A stretch of 64,000 bases of DNA. It comes from AP-15 sp963812675. Lineage in GTDB: Bacteria > Pseudomonadota > Alphaproteobacteria > ATCC43930 > CGMCC-115725. The number at the start of each line of letters is the position of its first letter. The first letter of the stretch is position 1. Where the stretch lies: NCBI GenBank assembly GCA_963812675.1, contig CAWEWR010000026.1, forward strand, positions 1-64,000, in the 5' to 3' direction. Position numbers and translations under genes: made by a program. Under the pieces are notes generated by a model. The model had not been told where the DNA came from and searched no databases. It saw nothing but the letters and a program-made list of their open reading frames with translations. Of this stretch, positions 24,507 through 33,968 are shown piece after piece.

Positions 24507-26090
24507 ATGGCAGCGAGCATCACGGCGGCGGAGTTGCGCGAGCGGTACCAGGCGGGCGGTGAGATCGCGATCGTCGACGCGCGCGAGGAGGGGAGTTTTC
24601 ACGAGCGGCATCTGTTGATGGCGTCGTGCCTGCCGCTGTCGCGGCTCGAATTGATTGCGCCGGGTCTGTTGCCGCGGCGCTCGGCGCCGATTGTCGTTAC
24701 CGATAATGGTGAAGGGCTCGCCGAGCGCGCGGCGGCGCGACTGATCGAGGGCGGCTATTCCGATGTCTCGGTGCTGGCGGGCGGCGTCAAGGCCTGGGAG
24801 GCGGCCGGTTTCCCGGTCTATAGCGGCGTCCATGTGCCGAGCAAGGCTTTTGCGGAGGTCGTCGAGCACGAATACGGCACGCCGTGGATCAGCGCCGAAG
24901 AATTGGCCGAGCGCCAGAAGAAGACCAGCGAGCAGATGGTCATCTTCGACAGCCGTTCCTACGAGGAATACCACTCGAACACGATCCCCGGCGCGATCAG
25001 CGTGCCCGGCGCCGAGCTCGTGTATCGCTTCCGGGAATTGGTGCCGTCGCCGGACACCTTTGTCGTCGTCAATTGCGGCGGGCGGACGCGCAGCATCATC
25101 GGTGCGCAGTCCTTGATCGACGCCGGCGTGCCGAACCGCGTCGTCTCGTTGAAGGACGGCACGATGGCGTGGCACCTCGCCGGACTCGGGGTCATGTCGG
25201 GGGCCACTGCACGCGCGCCGGAGGTTTCGCCCGAAGGTGTTGCTGCGGCGCTGCAGCGTGCCGAGGCGGTTGCGCGGCGCTACGGCGTCCCGGTCATCGA
25301 CCGCGCCGCGCTCGCCGAATGGCGGCGTGAGGCGGACCGGCGCACGCTTTATGTGATGGATGTGCGCGACCCGGCCGAGTACCGCGCCGGCCACCTGCCG
25401 GGATCGGCGATGGCGCCGGGCGGGCAACTGGTGCAGGAGACCGACAGCTGGCTCGGCGTTTGGGGCGCGCGCGTCGTGCTCGTCGACGACACTGGTGTGC
25501 GCGCTCACATGACGGCGTCGTGGCTGCGGCGCATGGGCTGGGATGCGGCGGTGCTTGAAGGCGGGCTCAATGGAGATTTGGAGCGCGGTGCCCCGGAACC
25601 GAAGAGCGACCTTTTCCCGCTCGCCGGTCCGGAGCCGGCGACGGTTCAGCCGGCGGAGCTGCAGGTGAGCGGCGATGTGGTCGTCGACTTGGCGTTGAGC
25701 CGGTATCACCGGCAAGGGCACATTCCGGGGGCATGGTTCGCGATCCGTGCCCGCCTCGCCGAGGCGCTCGACAAGCTTCCGGCGCAAGGCGATCTCGTGC
25801 TGACTAGCGAGGACGGCACAATCGCACGCTATGCAGCGGCGGAATTGCGCACCCGCCGGCCGGTCAAGGTGGTCGCCGGCGGCACCGCCGCGTGGAAAGC
25901 CGCCGGGCTCCCGCTCGAAACCGGCATGGGTCCGCTCGCCAGCGAGCCCGACGATGTCGCGCTGTCAGCCCGCGACCGGCCCGTCGATCGCGAGCGCTGG
26001 ATGCGCGAGTACCTCGCCTGGGAAATCGGCCTGGTCAACCAGATCGGCCGCGACGAGGATTGCCGCTTCCGCCTCGCGCCCACCGGATGA
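24507..26090 (+). CDS. four-domain rhodanese-like protein with one catalytic cysteine
   Basis: 527 residues behind GGAGGAGG. Four rhodanese domains lie at about residues 1-105, 120-235, 265-370 and 385-480. Only domain 2 has the active-site loop with Cys (VVNCGGRTRS, Cys190). The corresponding positions are Asp in domains 1 (VVTDNGEG) and 3 (VLVDDTGVR) and Ser in domain 4 (VLTSEDGT). The likely reaction is sulfur transfer from thiosulfate or a persulfide; the other domains are probably structural. A helical tail of about 45 residues ends the protein. It is divergent from the DUF35-thiolase pair. Confidence 0.9.
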   Translation: MAASITAAELRERYQAGGEIAIVDAREEGSFHERHLLMASCLPLSRLELIAPGLLPRRSAPIVVTDNGEGLAERAAARLIEGGYSDVSVLAGGVKAWEAAGFPVYSGVHVPSKAFAEVVEHEYGTPWISAEELAERQKKTSEQMVIFDSRSYEEYHSNTIPGAISVPGAELVYRFRELVPSPDTFVVVNCGGRTRSIIGAQSLIDAGVPNRVVSLKDGTMAWHLAGLGVMSGATARAPEVSPEGVAAALQRAEAVARRYGVPVIDRAALAEWRREADRRTLYVMDVRDPAEYRAGHLPGSAMAPGGQLVQETDSWLGVWGARVVLVDDTGVRAHMTASWLRRMGWDAAVLEGGLNGDLERGAPEPKSDLFPLAGPEPATVQPAELQVSGDVVVDLALSRYHRQGHIPGAWFAIRARLAEALDKLPAQGDLVLTSEDGTIARYAAAELRTRRPVKVVAGGTAAWKAAGLPLETGMGPLASEPDDVALSARDRPVDRERWMREYLAWEIGLVNQIGRDEDCRFRLAPTG

Positions 26091-26104
26091 CGGCTGCGAA
26101 ATTG

Positions 26105-26134
26105 CCCCTCTCCCCGCAACGCCGGGAGAGGGAG
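26105..26134. repeat. palindromic repeat, CCCTCTCCC...GGGAGAGGG family
   Basis: CCCCTCTCCC-CGCAACGCC-GGGAGAGGGAG. It lies 15 bases after the rhodanese stop codon, where it may also act as a terminator hairpin. Confidence 0.65.
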
Positions 26135-26249
26135 TTTGCGGTCCGCCGGCCCCCGACCGAATTGTTCGAGGAGGGCGCTGCCGTCACGATCTCACTCGCC
26201 GAGGAGCATTGCGTATTGCTCGAAACATAGGATAGGGGGGAGCCTCGAA

Positions 26250-26942
26250 ATGCGCCTTTCAACTCTGATCTGCTTTGCGACTGCACTCGTACTCGCGACG
26301 ATGCGGCCCATCCATGCGGAGGACACAGTGAGCGGTCCGCTCTATATCGTTACCTACGTCGACGTGGCTCCGACGGCGGCGCAGCAGGCGGCAAGCCTCG
26401 CGCGGGAATACGCGGAGGCGATCCGCAAGGACGATGCCAATGTCGGTTTCCAGGTCTTCGAGGAGATCGGTCGGCCGAACCGGCACGCGATCCTGGAGGC
26501 CTGGCGCGACAAGAAAGCCTATGAGGCGAACGGCGAGACGGCCGGCGCGGCGGCGTTCCGCGACAAGCTTCAGCCGCTGCTGATTAGCGGGACCGGAGCA
26601 CGGTTCCTGGGCGGTCTATCGGTTGCCGCGCCGGCCGCGCGGCCCGGCCCCGAGACGGTGTACGTCCTCACCCATGTCGATGTCCCGCCGCAGCAAAAGG
26701 AGCAGGCGATCGAGCTGGTCAAGGCGCTAGCCGCCGCCGGGCGAAAGGACGAGGGCAATCTGTGGTTCGACGTGCTCCAGCAGAACGACCGCCCGAACCA
26801 TTTCACGTTGTTCGAAGGGTGGCGCGACCGAAAGGCCTTCGATGCCAGCATCATGGCTGCGCACACCAAGGAATTCCGGCAAAAGCTGAACCCACTCGAA
26901 GGCGCCCTTTACGACGAGCGGCTGTACGAGGTGGTTCGCTGA
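26250..26942 (+). CDS. exported protein with two ABM-like (dimeric alpha-beta barrel) domains
   Basis: 230 residues. ATG 26250 follows GGGGGGAGC. A signal peptide ends near RPIHA. Two repeats of a ferredoxin-like ABM/EthD domain follow: one from YIVTYVDVAPTAAQQ to HAILEAWRDKKAYE, the other from YVLTHVDVPPQQKEQ to HFTLFEGWRDRKAFD. The domains are alike in sequence (BVxxDVxP...N-H-x-x-L-E/F-x-WRDxKA), so the gene arose by internal duplication. Single-domain relatives are quinol monooxygenases or haem-degrading enzymes that act as dimers; a fused pair may act as a monomer. Periplasmic location is expected. Confidence 0.82.
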   Translation: MRLSTLICFATALVLATMRPIHAEDTVSGPLYIVTYVDVAPTAAQQAASLAREYAEAIRKDDANVGFQVFEEIGRPNRHAILEAWRDKKAYEANGETAGAAAFRDKLQPLLISGTGARFLGGLSVAAPAARPGPETVYVLTHVDVPPQQKEQAIELVKALAAAGRKDEGNLWFDVLQQNDRPNHFTLFEGWRDRKAFDASIMAAHTKEFRQKLNPLEGALYDERLYEVVR

Positions 26943-26966
26943 TCTTTAACGGCGAAACGAAGATTT

Positions 26967-27140
26967 CCCTCGCCACCCGTTTGCGGGGGGAGAGGGCAGG
27001 GTGAGGGGGGTGCGCGCCGCGGCATCGGAGCCGGCAGTAGGCCACCTCACCCTCCCATCCCCGCGGATCAAGTCCGTGGGCCGAAGGCTCACGCGCGATG
27101 GGCCCCTCCCTCTCCCCCGCAGAGCGGCGGAGAGGGGCTT
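26967..27140. repeat. composite repeat upstream of ggt
   Basis: Left part GGGGAGAGGGCAGGGTGAGG, a spacer, then CACCTCACCCTCCC, then GGGCCCCTCCCTCTCCCCC and GGCGGAGAGGGGCTT. All four segments recur in the same order at 42500-42637. Between them is GTCCGTGGGCCGAAGGCTCA, related to the hairpin at 35219. The right end puts GAGAGGGG just before the ggt start, so the element may supply its ribosome site. Confidence 0.75.
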
Positions 27141-27147
27141 ACTCGCT

Positions 27148-28805
27148 GTGGTGATCCTGTCGGTCGTGCTGTCTGTGTCGGTGGATGCCGCCTCCGCCGC
27201 CGCAGTCGAGACCGAGCACGGCATGGTGGTGTCCGCACACCGGCTGGCCTCGGAGGTCGGAGTGCGCGTGCTTCAGGCGGGCGGCAACGCGGTCGACGCG
27301 GCCGTTGCGGTCGGCTATGCGCTCGCCGTCGTCGACCCGTGCTGCGGCAATATCGGCGGCGGCGGGTTCATGACGGTCCATCTCGCCGACGGCCGAGAGA
27401 CATTCATCAACTTCCGTGAAACCGCTCCGCTGGCGGCATCCGCCGGGATGTATCTCGACGCGGAGGGTAAGCCGATCGCCGACCTCAGCCGGCACGGGTA
27501 CCTTGCCGCCGGCGTGCCTGGTACGGTGATGGGGCTCGACCACGCCGCGGCCAAGTACGGCCGGCTGGCGCGCGCCCGGCTGATCGCGCCGGCGATCGCG
27601 TTGGCGCGCGACGGCTTTGCGGTGAGCCGCGCCGATACCGACATCCTCGATGCGAGGGCAGACCGGTTGGGCGCGGACCCCGGCGCTGCGGAAATTTTCT
27701 GCGGCCCGACGGTAGCCATTTCCAGCCCGGCGATCGCTTCGTGCAAAGCGACCTCGCAGCCACCCTCGAGCTGATCTCAGAGCAAGGTCCGGAGGCGTTC
27801 TACAAGGGCCCCATCGCGGCGGCGGTCGAGAAAGCGAGCCGAGAGAATGGCGGGATTCTCGCCGCCGGCGATTTAGCCGCCTACACGGTCACTGAAATCG
27901 CCCCCTTGACCTGCACCTACCGCGGCTACTTGCTCGTATCGGCGCCGCCGCCCAGTTCGGGCGGCACGACAATGTGCGAAATCCTCAACATCCTCGAAGG
28001 CTTTGACATCGCCGCGTCGGGGTTCCGTTCGGCTCGATCCGTACATCTGATGGTCGAGGCGATGCGCCGCGGGTACCGCGACCGCAACGCCTATCTCGGC
28101 GATCCGGTATTTGTCGCAAACCCGCTAGAGCGCCTGCTGTCCAAGGACTACGCCGCCTCACTCCGCGCCGAGATAGCCCGCGGCGACGCGGAGAAGGGGG
28201 TAGGGGAGGGCGTGCTGCGCGAGAAATCGGAGACGACCCATTACTCGGTCGTCGACGGTGAAGGCAACGCCGTCGCGGTCACGTACACGATCAACGGCTA
28301 TTTCGGGGCTGGCGTCGTGGCGCCCGGCACCGGCTTTTTTCTTAACAACGAGATGGACGACTTCACCGTGAAGCCAGGCGCGGCAAACCTCTACGGTCTC
28401 GTCCAGGGCGAGCCCAACGCGATCGCGGCTGGCAAGCGGCCGCTGTCGTCGATGGCCCCAACCTTGGTCGAGCGGGACGGCAAGGTCGTTGTGGTGCTCG
28501 GGAGCCCCGGCGGCTCGCGCATCATCACCACCGTCCTCGAGACGATCATCAACATCATCGATTACGGCATGGCAGCGCAGGAGGCGGTCGACGCGCCGCG
28601 CCTCCACCACCAAGCGCAGCCGCAAGATGTTTATTTCGAGCGGTCCGGTCTGTCTCCCGAGGCGGTCACTCGGCTTGGCGAGATGGGCTACAAGCTGGTC
28701 GAACAGCGGCCGTGGGGCGCGGTCGAATTGATCGAAATCGCCAATCGCCGGCTCCGCGGCGCGAGCGACGGCCGTCTCCCAGCCGGCGCAGCGGCCGGAT
28801 ACTAG
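27148..28805 (+). pseudogene. ggt: gamma-glutamyltransferase, interrupted by one frameshift
   Basis: The protein is complete if the frame moves from 1 to 3 near 27695-27699. The first part runs from a signal-like start (GTG 27148 or 27151) through AGGNAVDAAVAVGYAL, NIGGGGFM and AAGVPGTVMGLD. The second part contains FQPGDRFVQSDLAATLE, the cleavage site and nucleophile Thr in ETTHYSVVDGEG, and PLSSMAPTLV. At the join, GAAATTTTCTG would read through as EIFL with a single extra T, so one T seems lost from a T-run. Either a true recent mutation or a sequencing error explains this; all catalytic residues are otherwise preserved. The enzyme would hydrolyse periplasmic glutathione. Confidence 0.85.
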
Positions 28806-28998
28806 CGGTTTATCCCACAATATTGCCACGCTTGGCGCAGCCAGACCCGGGAACCGAGGGGTTTTCCGGAAGGTTTTACAGTTAGACCGTAGTGGAGTGC
28901 GGTTCGCAGCGTTACTCGGTTTAGCCGCTCGGCAATCAACCGCCCGTTAACGCCGCTATCCCAGTATCGGCGGCTTGCGCAGGCTGGTTGGCAAGAAC

Positions 28999-31719
28999 AT
29001 GCTCCGATCATCGATACTACGGGCCGTCGATTTCTGCAGCCGCTATGCCTGGTGGGTCATAGTGGTTGGGGTCGCATTGGCGGCGGCATCATCAGTTTAT
29101 ACAGTGCGCCATTTCGCGATCAAGACGGACGTGAAGGACCTCTTTCCGCACGATCTGCCGTGGGCGCAGCAGGCTTTCGAATTCATGAAGGCGTTTCCGC
29201 AACCGGAAATGCTCGTGGTTGTTGATGCGCCGACCCCGGAACTCGTCGATCAGGCATCGACGCAGCTTGCCGAGGCCCTCACTCACCGTCCCGATCGTTT
29301 TCGGGCGGTGCACGAGATGCAAGGCGGCCCGTTTTTCCAGCGAAGCGGGCTCCTGTACCTCCCCGAGAGCGAGGTGGCGCGCTTGACGCAGGGTCTGGTT
29401 CAGGCCGATCCCTTGCTTCAGATATTGGCCGCCGATCCTAGTCTCAGAGGAGCTCTCGGCGCATTGGATCTCGGCCTGATGGGCGTGCAATACGGGAAGA
29501 TCCAGCTCGATGACCTCGCGCGGCCGATGGCCATGGCGTCCGACACCGTGGGGGAAGCGCTTGCCGGCCGTCCCGCAAGTTTCTCCTGGCGTGCTCTCGC
29601 CAGCGGCAAAGCACCGGAGCCGCAGGAGTTGCGCCGTTTCCTTGAAGTCGAGCCGGTGCTCGATTTCAGCGCCCTGGAGCCCGGTCGCGCCGCAAGCGAT
29701 GCGATCATGCAAACAGTGCGTGAATTGGGCCTCGATCACGATTACCAGGCGCGCGTGCGGCTGACCGGACTGGTGCCGATGAACGATGACCAGTTCGCGA
29801 CAATAAGACAAAGCGCACCGCTGACCGCCGCGGTCTCACTCGTCTCGGTGATCGTCATCCTTTGGCTGGCGCTGCACTACAAGCGGATAATCCTGGCGGT
29901 CTTGGTCAATCTCGCCGCCGGCTTGGCGATCTCGGCGGCTTTCGGCTTGTTGGTGGTCGGCGCGCTGAATGTGATTTCGGTTGCGTTCTTTGTGTTGTTC
30001 GTCGGTTTGGGTGTCGATTTCGGCCTGCAATTCAGTGTGCGCTACCGGGCCGAGCGGCACGAGTACGGCGCGCTGCGCCCGGCCCTGAGGAGCGCTGCGC
30101 GCAAGGCCGGCGCTCCTTTGGCGCTCGCCGCAGCGGCGACGGCCGTCGGCTTCTCCTCGTTTATGCCGACTTCCTATCGCGGACTTTCCGAGCTCGGCCA
30201 GATCGCCGGCGGTGGGATGATTATTGCTTTCCTGACCAGCATTAGTTTGTTGCCGGCGCTCCTGACCGTGCTGAAGCCGCCGGCCGAGCCGCAGCCGATG
30301 GGTTTCGCCGCCCTCGCGCCGGTCGACTGGTTCGTGCAGCGACACCGCATCCCAGTCATAGGGGCGACGCTCGCAGCGGTCGTGCTCGCTTCGCCTCTGC
30401 TCCTCTTCATGCGCTTCGATTTCAACCCGCTTCACCTGCGAAATCCGAACGCCTCGTCAGTCGCGACCTTCCTCGACTTGCGCAGAGATGTGCAGACGGG
30501 TGCGAACGCTATTGAGATCATGGCGCCGAACCTGGGTGCCGCGAAGACAATCGCCCAAAGCTTGTCGACGCTCCCGCAAGTTGCTCGTACGATGACGATC
30601 GACGACCTGGTACCTCGCGATCAAAGCGAAAAGCTGCAGCTGATCCGGGCGGCGGCCGAGAAGATCGAACCTTCCCTGAATCCCGGCGAAGTCAAGCCGC
30701 CCCCGACCGATGCGGAGAATGTTGCCGCTCTGTCGTCAACCGCTAGCGAGCTATCGGCCGTTGCCCTGGCTGATCAAGGACCAGGAGCGGCGGCGGCGAG
30801 GCGTCTTTCCGAACTGTTGTCAAGCCTCGCGAAATCCGACGCCTCGGTTCGCCAGAGGGTCGAAGATGCATTCGTAGAGCCGCTGCGCTTTTCGCTCGAT
30901 CAACTGCGCGCAGAGCTGAACCCCCAGCGGATTGCGATCGATAGCATACCTCCGGATCTCGAAAGAGCGTGGCTGGCGCCGGACGGGCGTGCGCGAGTTC
31001 AGGTCCTCCCCGAGGCCGACCCCGACAACACGACGGCGTTGCGCGAATTCGTGACCGCGGTGTTGGCGATCGAGCCTGCGGCGACCGGCCCGGCCGTTCT
31101 GATGTACGAAGCCGGCAATACGGTGGTGCGGGCATTCGCTGAAGCCGGAATCTTCGCTCTGGCGGCTATTGCCATACTGCTGTGGATCACTTTGCGACGG
31201 ATTTCCGATGTTCTGCTCACCTTGATACCCCTTCTCGTCGCCGGGGTGGTGACATTGGAGCTCTGCGTCGCTCTCGATATCCCGTTGAACTTCGCGAATA
31301 TCATAGCGTTGCCGCTGCTGCTCGGGGTCGGCGTCGCCTTCAAAATCTATTACATTATGGCCTGGCGCAGTGGGAAAACCGCGCTGGTGCAGTCGACTTT
31401 GACGCGCGCCGTTGTTTTCAGCGCCATGGCCACGGCGAGCGCATTTGGCAGCCTGTGGCTGTCCAGCGATCCCGCCACATCCAGCATGGGCAAATTGATG
31501 GCGCTGGCGCTGGTCTGCACGATGGCGGCGGCGGTGCTGTTCCAACCTGCGCTGATGGGGCGGCCGCGGACAAAACCGAGCTGGGTGGTGCGTCGCGAGA
31601 CGCCATCTGGCGCCGTCGCAGCACTGCCGCGCGTTCCAGCGCGGATATCGGAGCCCCAGCCTGCGTTAGCGGAGATGCACGACAGCTACCGGGCGACCCG
31701 GGATGAGCGCGACAACTGA
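28999..31719 (+). CDS. hpnN: MMPL/RND exporter, HpnN-like
   Basis: 906 residues from ATG 28999; a TTG 24 bp upstream is possible. The layout is that of an RND permease: one helix near residues 15-35, a long periplasmic loop, six helices (about 280-440), a second helix and loop, then six helices at the C-terminus. LFVGLGVDFGLQFSVRYRAE, with Asp in helix 4, matches hopanoid-biosynthesis HpnN proteins, which carry hopanoids to the outer membrane. LPLLLGVGVAFKIYYIMAWR is the second-half equivalent. No hopanoid synthesis genes are adjacent. The acyltransferase gene overlaps its 3' end by 17 bp. Confidence 0.78.
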   Translation: MLRSSILRAVDFCSRYAWWVIVVGVALAAASSVYTVRHFAIKTDVKDLFPHDLPWAQQAFEFMKAFPQPEMLVVVDAPTPELVDQASTQLAEALTHRPDRFRAVHEMQGGPFFQRSGLLYLPESEVARLTQGLVQADPLLQILAADPSLRGALGALDLGLMGVQYGKIQLDDLARPMAMASDTVGEALAGRPASFSWRALASGKAPEPQELRRFLEVEPVLDFSALEPGRAASDAIMQTVRELGLDHDYQARVRLTGLVPMNDDQFATIRQSAPLTAAVSLVSVIVILWLALHYKRIILAVLVNLAAGLAISAAFGLLVVGALNVISVAFFVLFVGLGVDFGLQFSVRYRAERHEYGALRPALRSAARKAGAPLALAAAATAVGFSSFMPTSYRGLSELGQIAGGGMIIAFLTSISLLPALLTVLKPPAEPQPMGFAALAPVDWFVQRHRIPVIGATLAAVVLASPLLLFMRFDFNPLHLRNPNASSVATFLDLRRDVQTGANAIEIMAPNLGAAKTIAQSLSTLPQVARTMTIDDLVPRDQSEKLQLIRAAAEKIEPSLNPGEVKPPPTDAENVAALSSTASELSAVALADQGPGAAAARRLSELLSSLAKSDASVRQRVEDAFVEPLRFSLDQLRAELNPQRIAIDSIPPDLERAWLAPDGRARVQVLPEADPDNTTALREFVTAVLAIEPAATGPAVLMYEAGNTVVRAFAEAGIFALAAIAILLWITLRRISDVLLTLIPLLVAGVVTLELCVALDIPLNFANIIALPLLLGVGVAFKIYYIMAWRSGKTALVQSTLTRAVVFSAMATASAFGSLWLSSDPATSSMGKLMALALVCTMAAAVLFQPALMGRPRTKPSWVVRRETPSGAVAALPRVPARISEPQPALAEMHDSYRATRDERDN

Positions 31720-32950
31720 GCAACTGACCGGGTCCATCCCGTTGGTGTGTCGGTCGAGCCTGGCGCTCGACAATCTGCGGGCCTTTGTGATCTTGCTGGT
31801 ATTGTCGTTCCATTCGGTGCTGGCATATCTGCAATTCCTTCCCGCCGCCCCTTATCCGTTCGACAGCCCGCCCTATCAGTGGCGCGCCATTCCGATCATC
31901 GACAGTCATCGATGGCTGGGCTTCGACCTGTATTGCGCGTGGCAAGACGTCTTTTTGATGTCGTTGTTTTTCTTTCTCTCGGGACTATTCGTCTGGCCGA
32001 GCCTGGATCGCAAAGGCGCCGCAAATTTCCTCAGTGGCCGTCTCTTGCGGCTCGGCCTTCCGTTTGTGCTCGTCGTGGCAATATTGATGCCGGCCACCCT
32101 ATATCCGACCTACATCCAGACAGCGAGCGATCCGGGCCTTACTGCCTATTGGCGGCACTGGCTCGCATTGCCATTCTGGCCATGCGGACCGATGTGGTTC
32201 TTGTGGCTGTTGTTGGCCGCGGACCTTAGCGCAGCCGCTCTACATCGATTTGCGCCGGGCGTGGGCAGTCGCCTGATCCGCCTTTCTTCGGCCGCCGAGG
32301 CGAACCCGGCCCGGTTCTTTGTTGGTTTTGTCTTGGCGTCGGTGCTGGCTTATGTGCCCTTGGCCCTGCTATTCACGCCCTCGGCCTGGTTCCAGCTAGG
32401 GCCATTCGCGTTCCAGCTCAGCCGCCCGCTGCACTACGCCCTCTATTTTTTTGCCGGCGTCGGGCTCGGTGCTGCGGGTGTCGAAGGCGGCCTTCTCGCA
32501 GCCGACGGTCCGCTGATGCGGCGGTGGGTGGTCTGGGTTATCGCCGCGGTAGTCTCGCTATTCGCCTGGATGGGGTTTACCGGGCTCACCATGGAAGGCG
32601 CCTCGTCTTCTCTGGGTTTGCCGATCCTCGCCGATCTGAGTTTCGTCTTCGCCTGCTTTGCCAGCTGCTTTGCCGTCCTGGCGGCGGCCCTGCGCTTTGC
32701 GGCCCGTCGGCTTCCGTCGCTAGCCGGCCTCAGCAACGGCGCCTATGGCATGTATCTGGTGCACTACCTGTTTGTCGTGTGGTTGCAGTTCGCACTCCTC
32801 GGAATCGCGCTTCCGGCCGTCATCAAGGGGGCGGTGGTTTTCGGTTGCACCCTGTTCCTCAGCTGGTGGACGGTCGCCGCGCTGCGCCGCCTTCCGTCGG
32901 CCGGTCAGGTAATCGGCGCGGAGCGGGCGAGGGGGGCTGTGACCTCGTAG
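31703..32950 (+). CDS. acyltransferase-3 family membrane protein
   Basis: 415 residues with about ten membrane helices. It starts with LALDNLRAFVILLVLSFHSV, where the Arg and the His are the family's conserved catalytic positions, and has FFFLSGLFVWPSL and PMWFLWLLL blocks. Family members transfer acetyl or succinyl groups to sugars or lipids on the periplasmic face, as in OpgC/MdoC glucan modification. Overlap with the HpnN-like gene suggests one operon. It overlaps the convergent esterase gene by 46 bp. Confidence 0.85.
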   Translation: MSATTEQLTGSIPLVCRSSLALDNLRAFVILLVLSFHSVLAYLQFLPAAPYPFDSPPYQWRAIPIIDSHRWLGFDLYCAWQDVFLMSLFFFLSGLFVWPSLDRKGAANFLSGRLLRLGLPFVLVVAILMPATLYPTYIQTASDPGLTAYWRHWLALPFWPCGPMWFLWLLLAADLSAAALHRFAPGVGSRLIRLSSAAEANPARFFVGFVLASVLAYVPLALLFTPSAWFQLGPFAFQLSRPLHYALYFFAGVGLGAAGVEGGLLAADGPLMRRWVVWVIAAVVSLFAWMGFTGLTMEGASSSLGLPILADLSFVFACFASCFAVLAAALRFAARRLPSLAGLSNGAYGMYLVHYLFVVWLQFALLGIALPAVIKGAVVFGCTLFLSWWTVAALRRLPSAGQVIGAERARGAVTS

Positions 32951-33846
32951 CCTGTCTTTTCGCGCACGAACGCCCCGACACGCTCGATTGCGCGGCGGGC
33001 TTCGGGAATGAGCGGCACGAAGACATGCCAGACGTGCGGCATGCGCGGCCATATTTCGAGCTCGACCTGACATCCCGCGGCGCGCATGCGATCGGCCATC
33101 CGCACGGCGTCGTCGCGCAGCACCTCGTCGCTGCCAACCTGAATGAATGTGGGCGGCAGCCCGGCCGGATCGCCATAGAGCGGGGAGACATAGGGGGCGC
33201 GCGGGTCGGCGCCGGCGAGGTAATCATTCACGAACAACGGCGGATCATCGGCGCTGAGCACCGGATCGCAGGTCGCGTTCACCCGGAGGGAGGCCCCGGT
33301 CAGAGCGAGATCGGTCCAGGGTGACAACGCAACCGCAGCGCCCGGTAGCGGATAGCCTTCATCGCGCAATCTCAGCATCAGCGAAAAGACGAGCCCGCCG
33401 CCCGCCGAATCGCCCATGACCGCGATCCGGCCCGGATCCGTCCCACGGGTAACGAGCCAGTTGTAGGCGGTGAATGCGTCTTCGAGCGCCGCCGGGAAGG
33501 GATGCTCGGGCGCGAGTCGATAATCGACCGCCAGCAGATGCGCGCGAGCCGCGGTTGCTATCCGCCAGGTGAGGTGGCGGTAAAGATTAGGGGAGCCGAT
33601 GATGAAGGCTCCGCCATGCAAGAACAGGACATGCCGATCCCCTGCCGAAGCAGGCGTGGCGATCAGATCCGCCCTGACCCCGTCGGCGTCGACGGGTAGG
33701 GTCCGAGTGTGCGGGGGCGGGTCCGGAACGAAACGCTCCGCAACAGTCACAAACCGCCGATGCTGCTCGACCGTCAGCTCGCGATGATTGCGATGTTTGA
33801 TCAACCAACGCAGGCCGGCCCGGACCATCTCGGATCTCACACTCAT
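32905..33846 (-). CDS. alpha/beta hydrolase, hormone-sensitive-lipase family esterase
   Basis: 313 residues from ATG 33846. The oxyanion-hole motif HGGAF (residues 77-81), nucleophile GDSAGGG with Ser147, the acid in VGSDEVLRDD and the His in MPHVWHVF complete the catalytic triad. VDYRLAPEHPFPAAL is diagnostic of the HSL (bacterial family IV) group. Such enzymes hydrolyse short-chain esters in the cytoplasm. The longer open frame upstream has no motif and is ignored. Confidence 0.92.
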   Translation of the reverse strand: MSVRSEMVRAGLRWLIKHRNHRELTVEQHRRFVTVAERFVPDPPPHTRTLPVDADGVRADLIATPASAGDRHVLFLHGGAFIIGSPNLYRHLTWRIATAARAHLLAVDYRLAPEHPFPAALEDAFTAYNWLVTRGTDPGRIAVMGDSAGGGLVFSLMLRLRDEGYPLPGAAVALSPWTDLALTGASLRVNATCDPVLSADDPPLFVNDYLAGADPRAPYVSPLYGDPAGLPPTFIQVGSDEVLRDDAVRMADRMRAAGCQVELEIWPRMPHVWHVFVPLIPEARRAIERVGAFVREKTGYEVTAPLARSAPIT

Positions 33847-33968
33847 CTTGCTCGGTATTCCCCTCGGTCGGCTGCTGACGCGTTGGCAACATGAAGAGGT
33901 CAGCCTGTCATGGCAGACTCCTTCACACCATTTCCTGAAACTAATCTGGCTTTGCGGAGAAAAAGAAG

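Noticed and set aside
24489..25787. Minus-strand open frame of 432 residues
   Set aside because: Shadow of the four-domain rhodanese gene; Arg/His-rich without signal.
27001..27147. N-terminal extension of the ggt reading frame from GTG 27001
   Set aside because: This stretch is the composite repeat; the signal peptide and ribosome-like GAGAGGGG place the start at 27148 or 27151.
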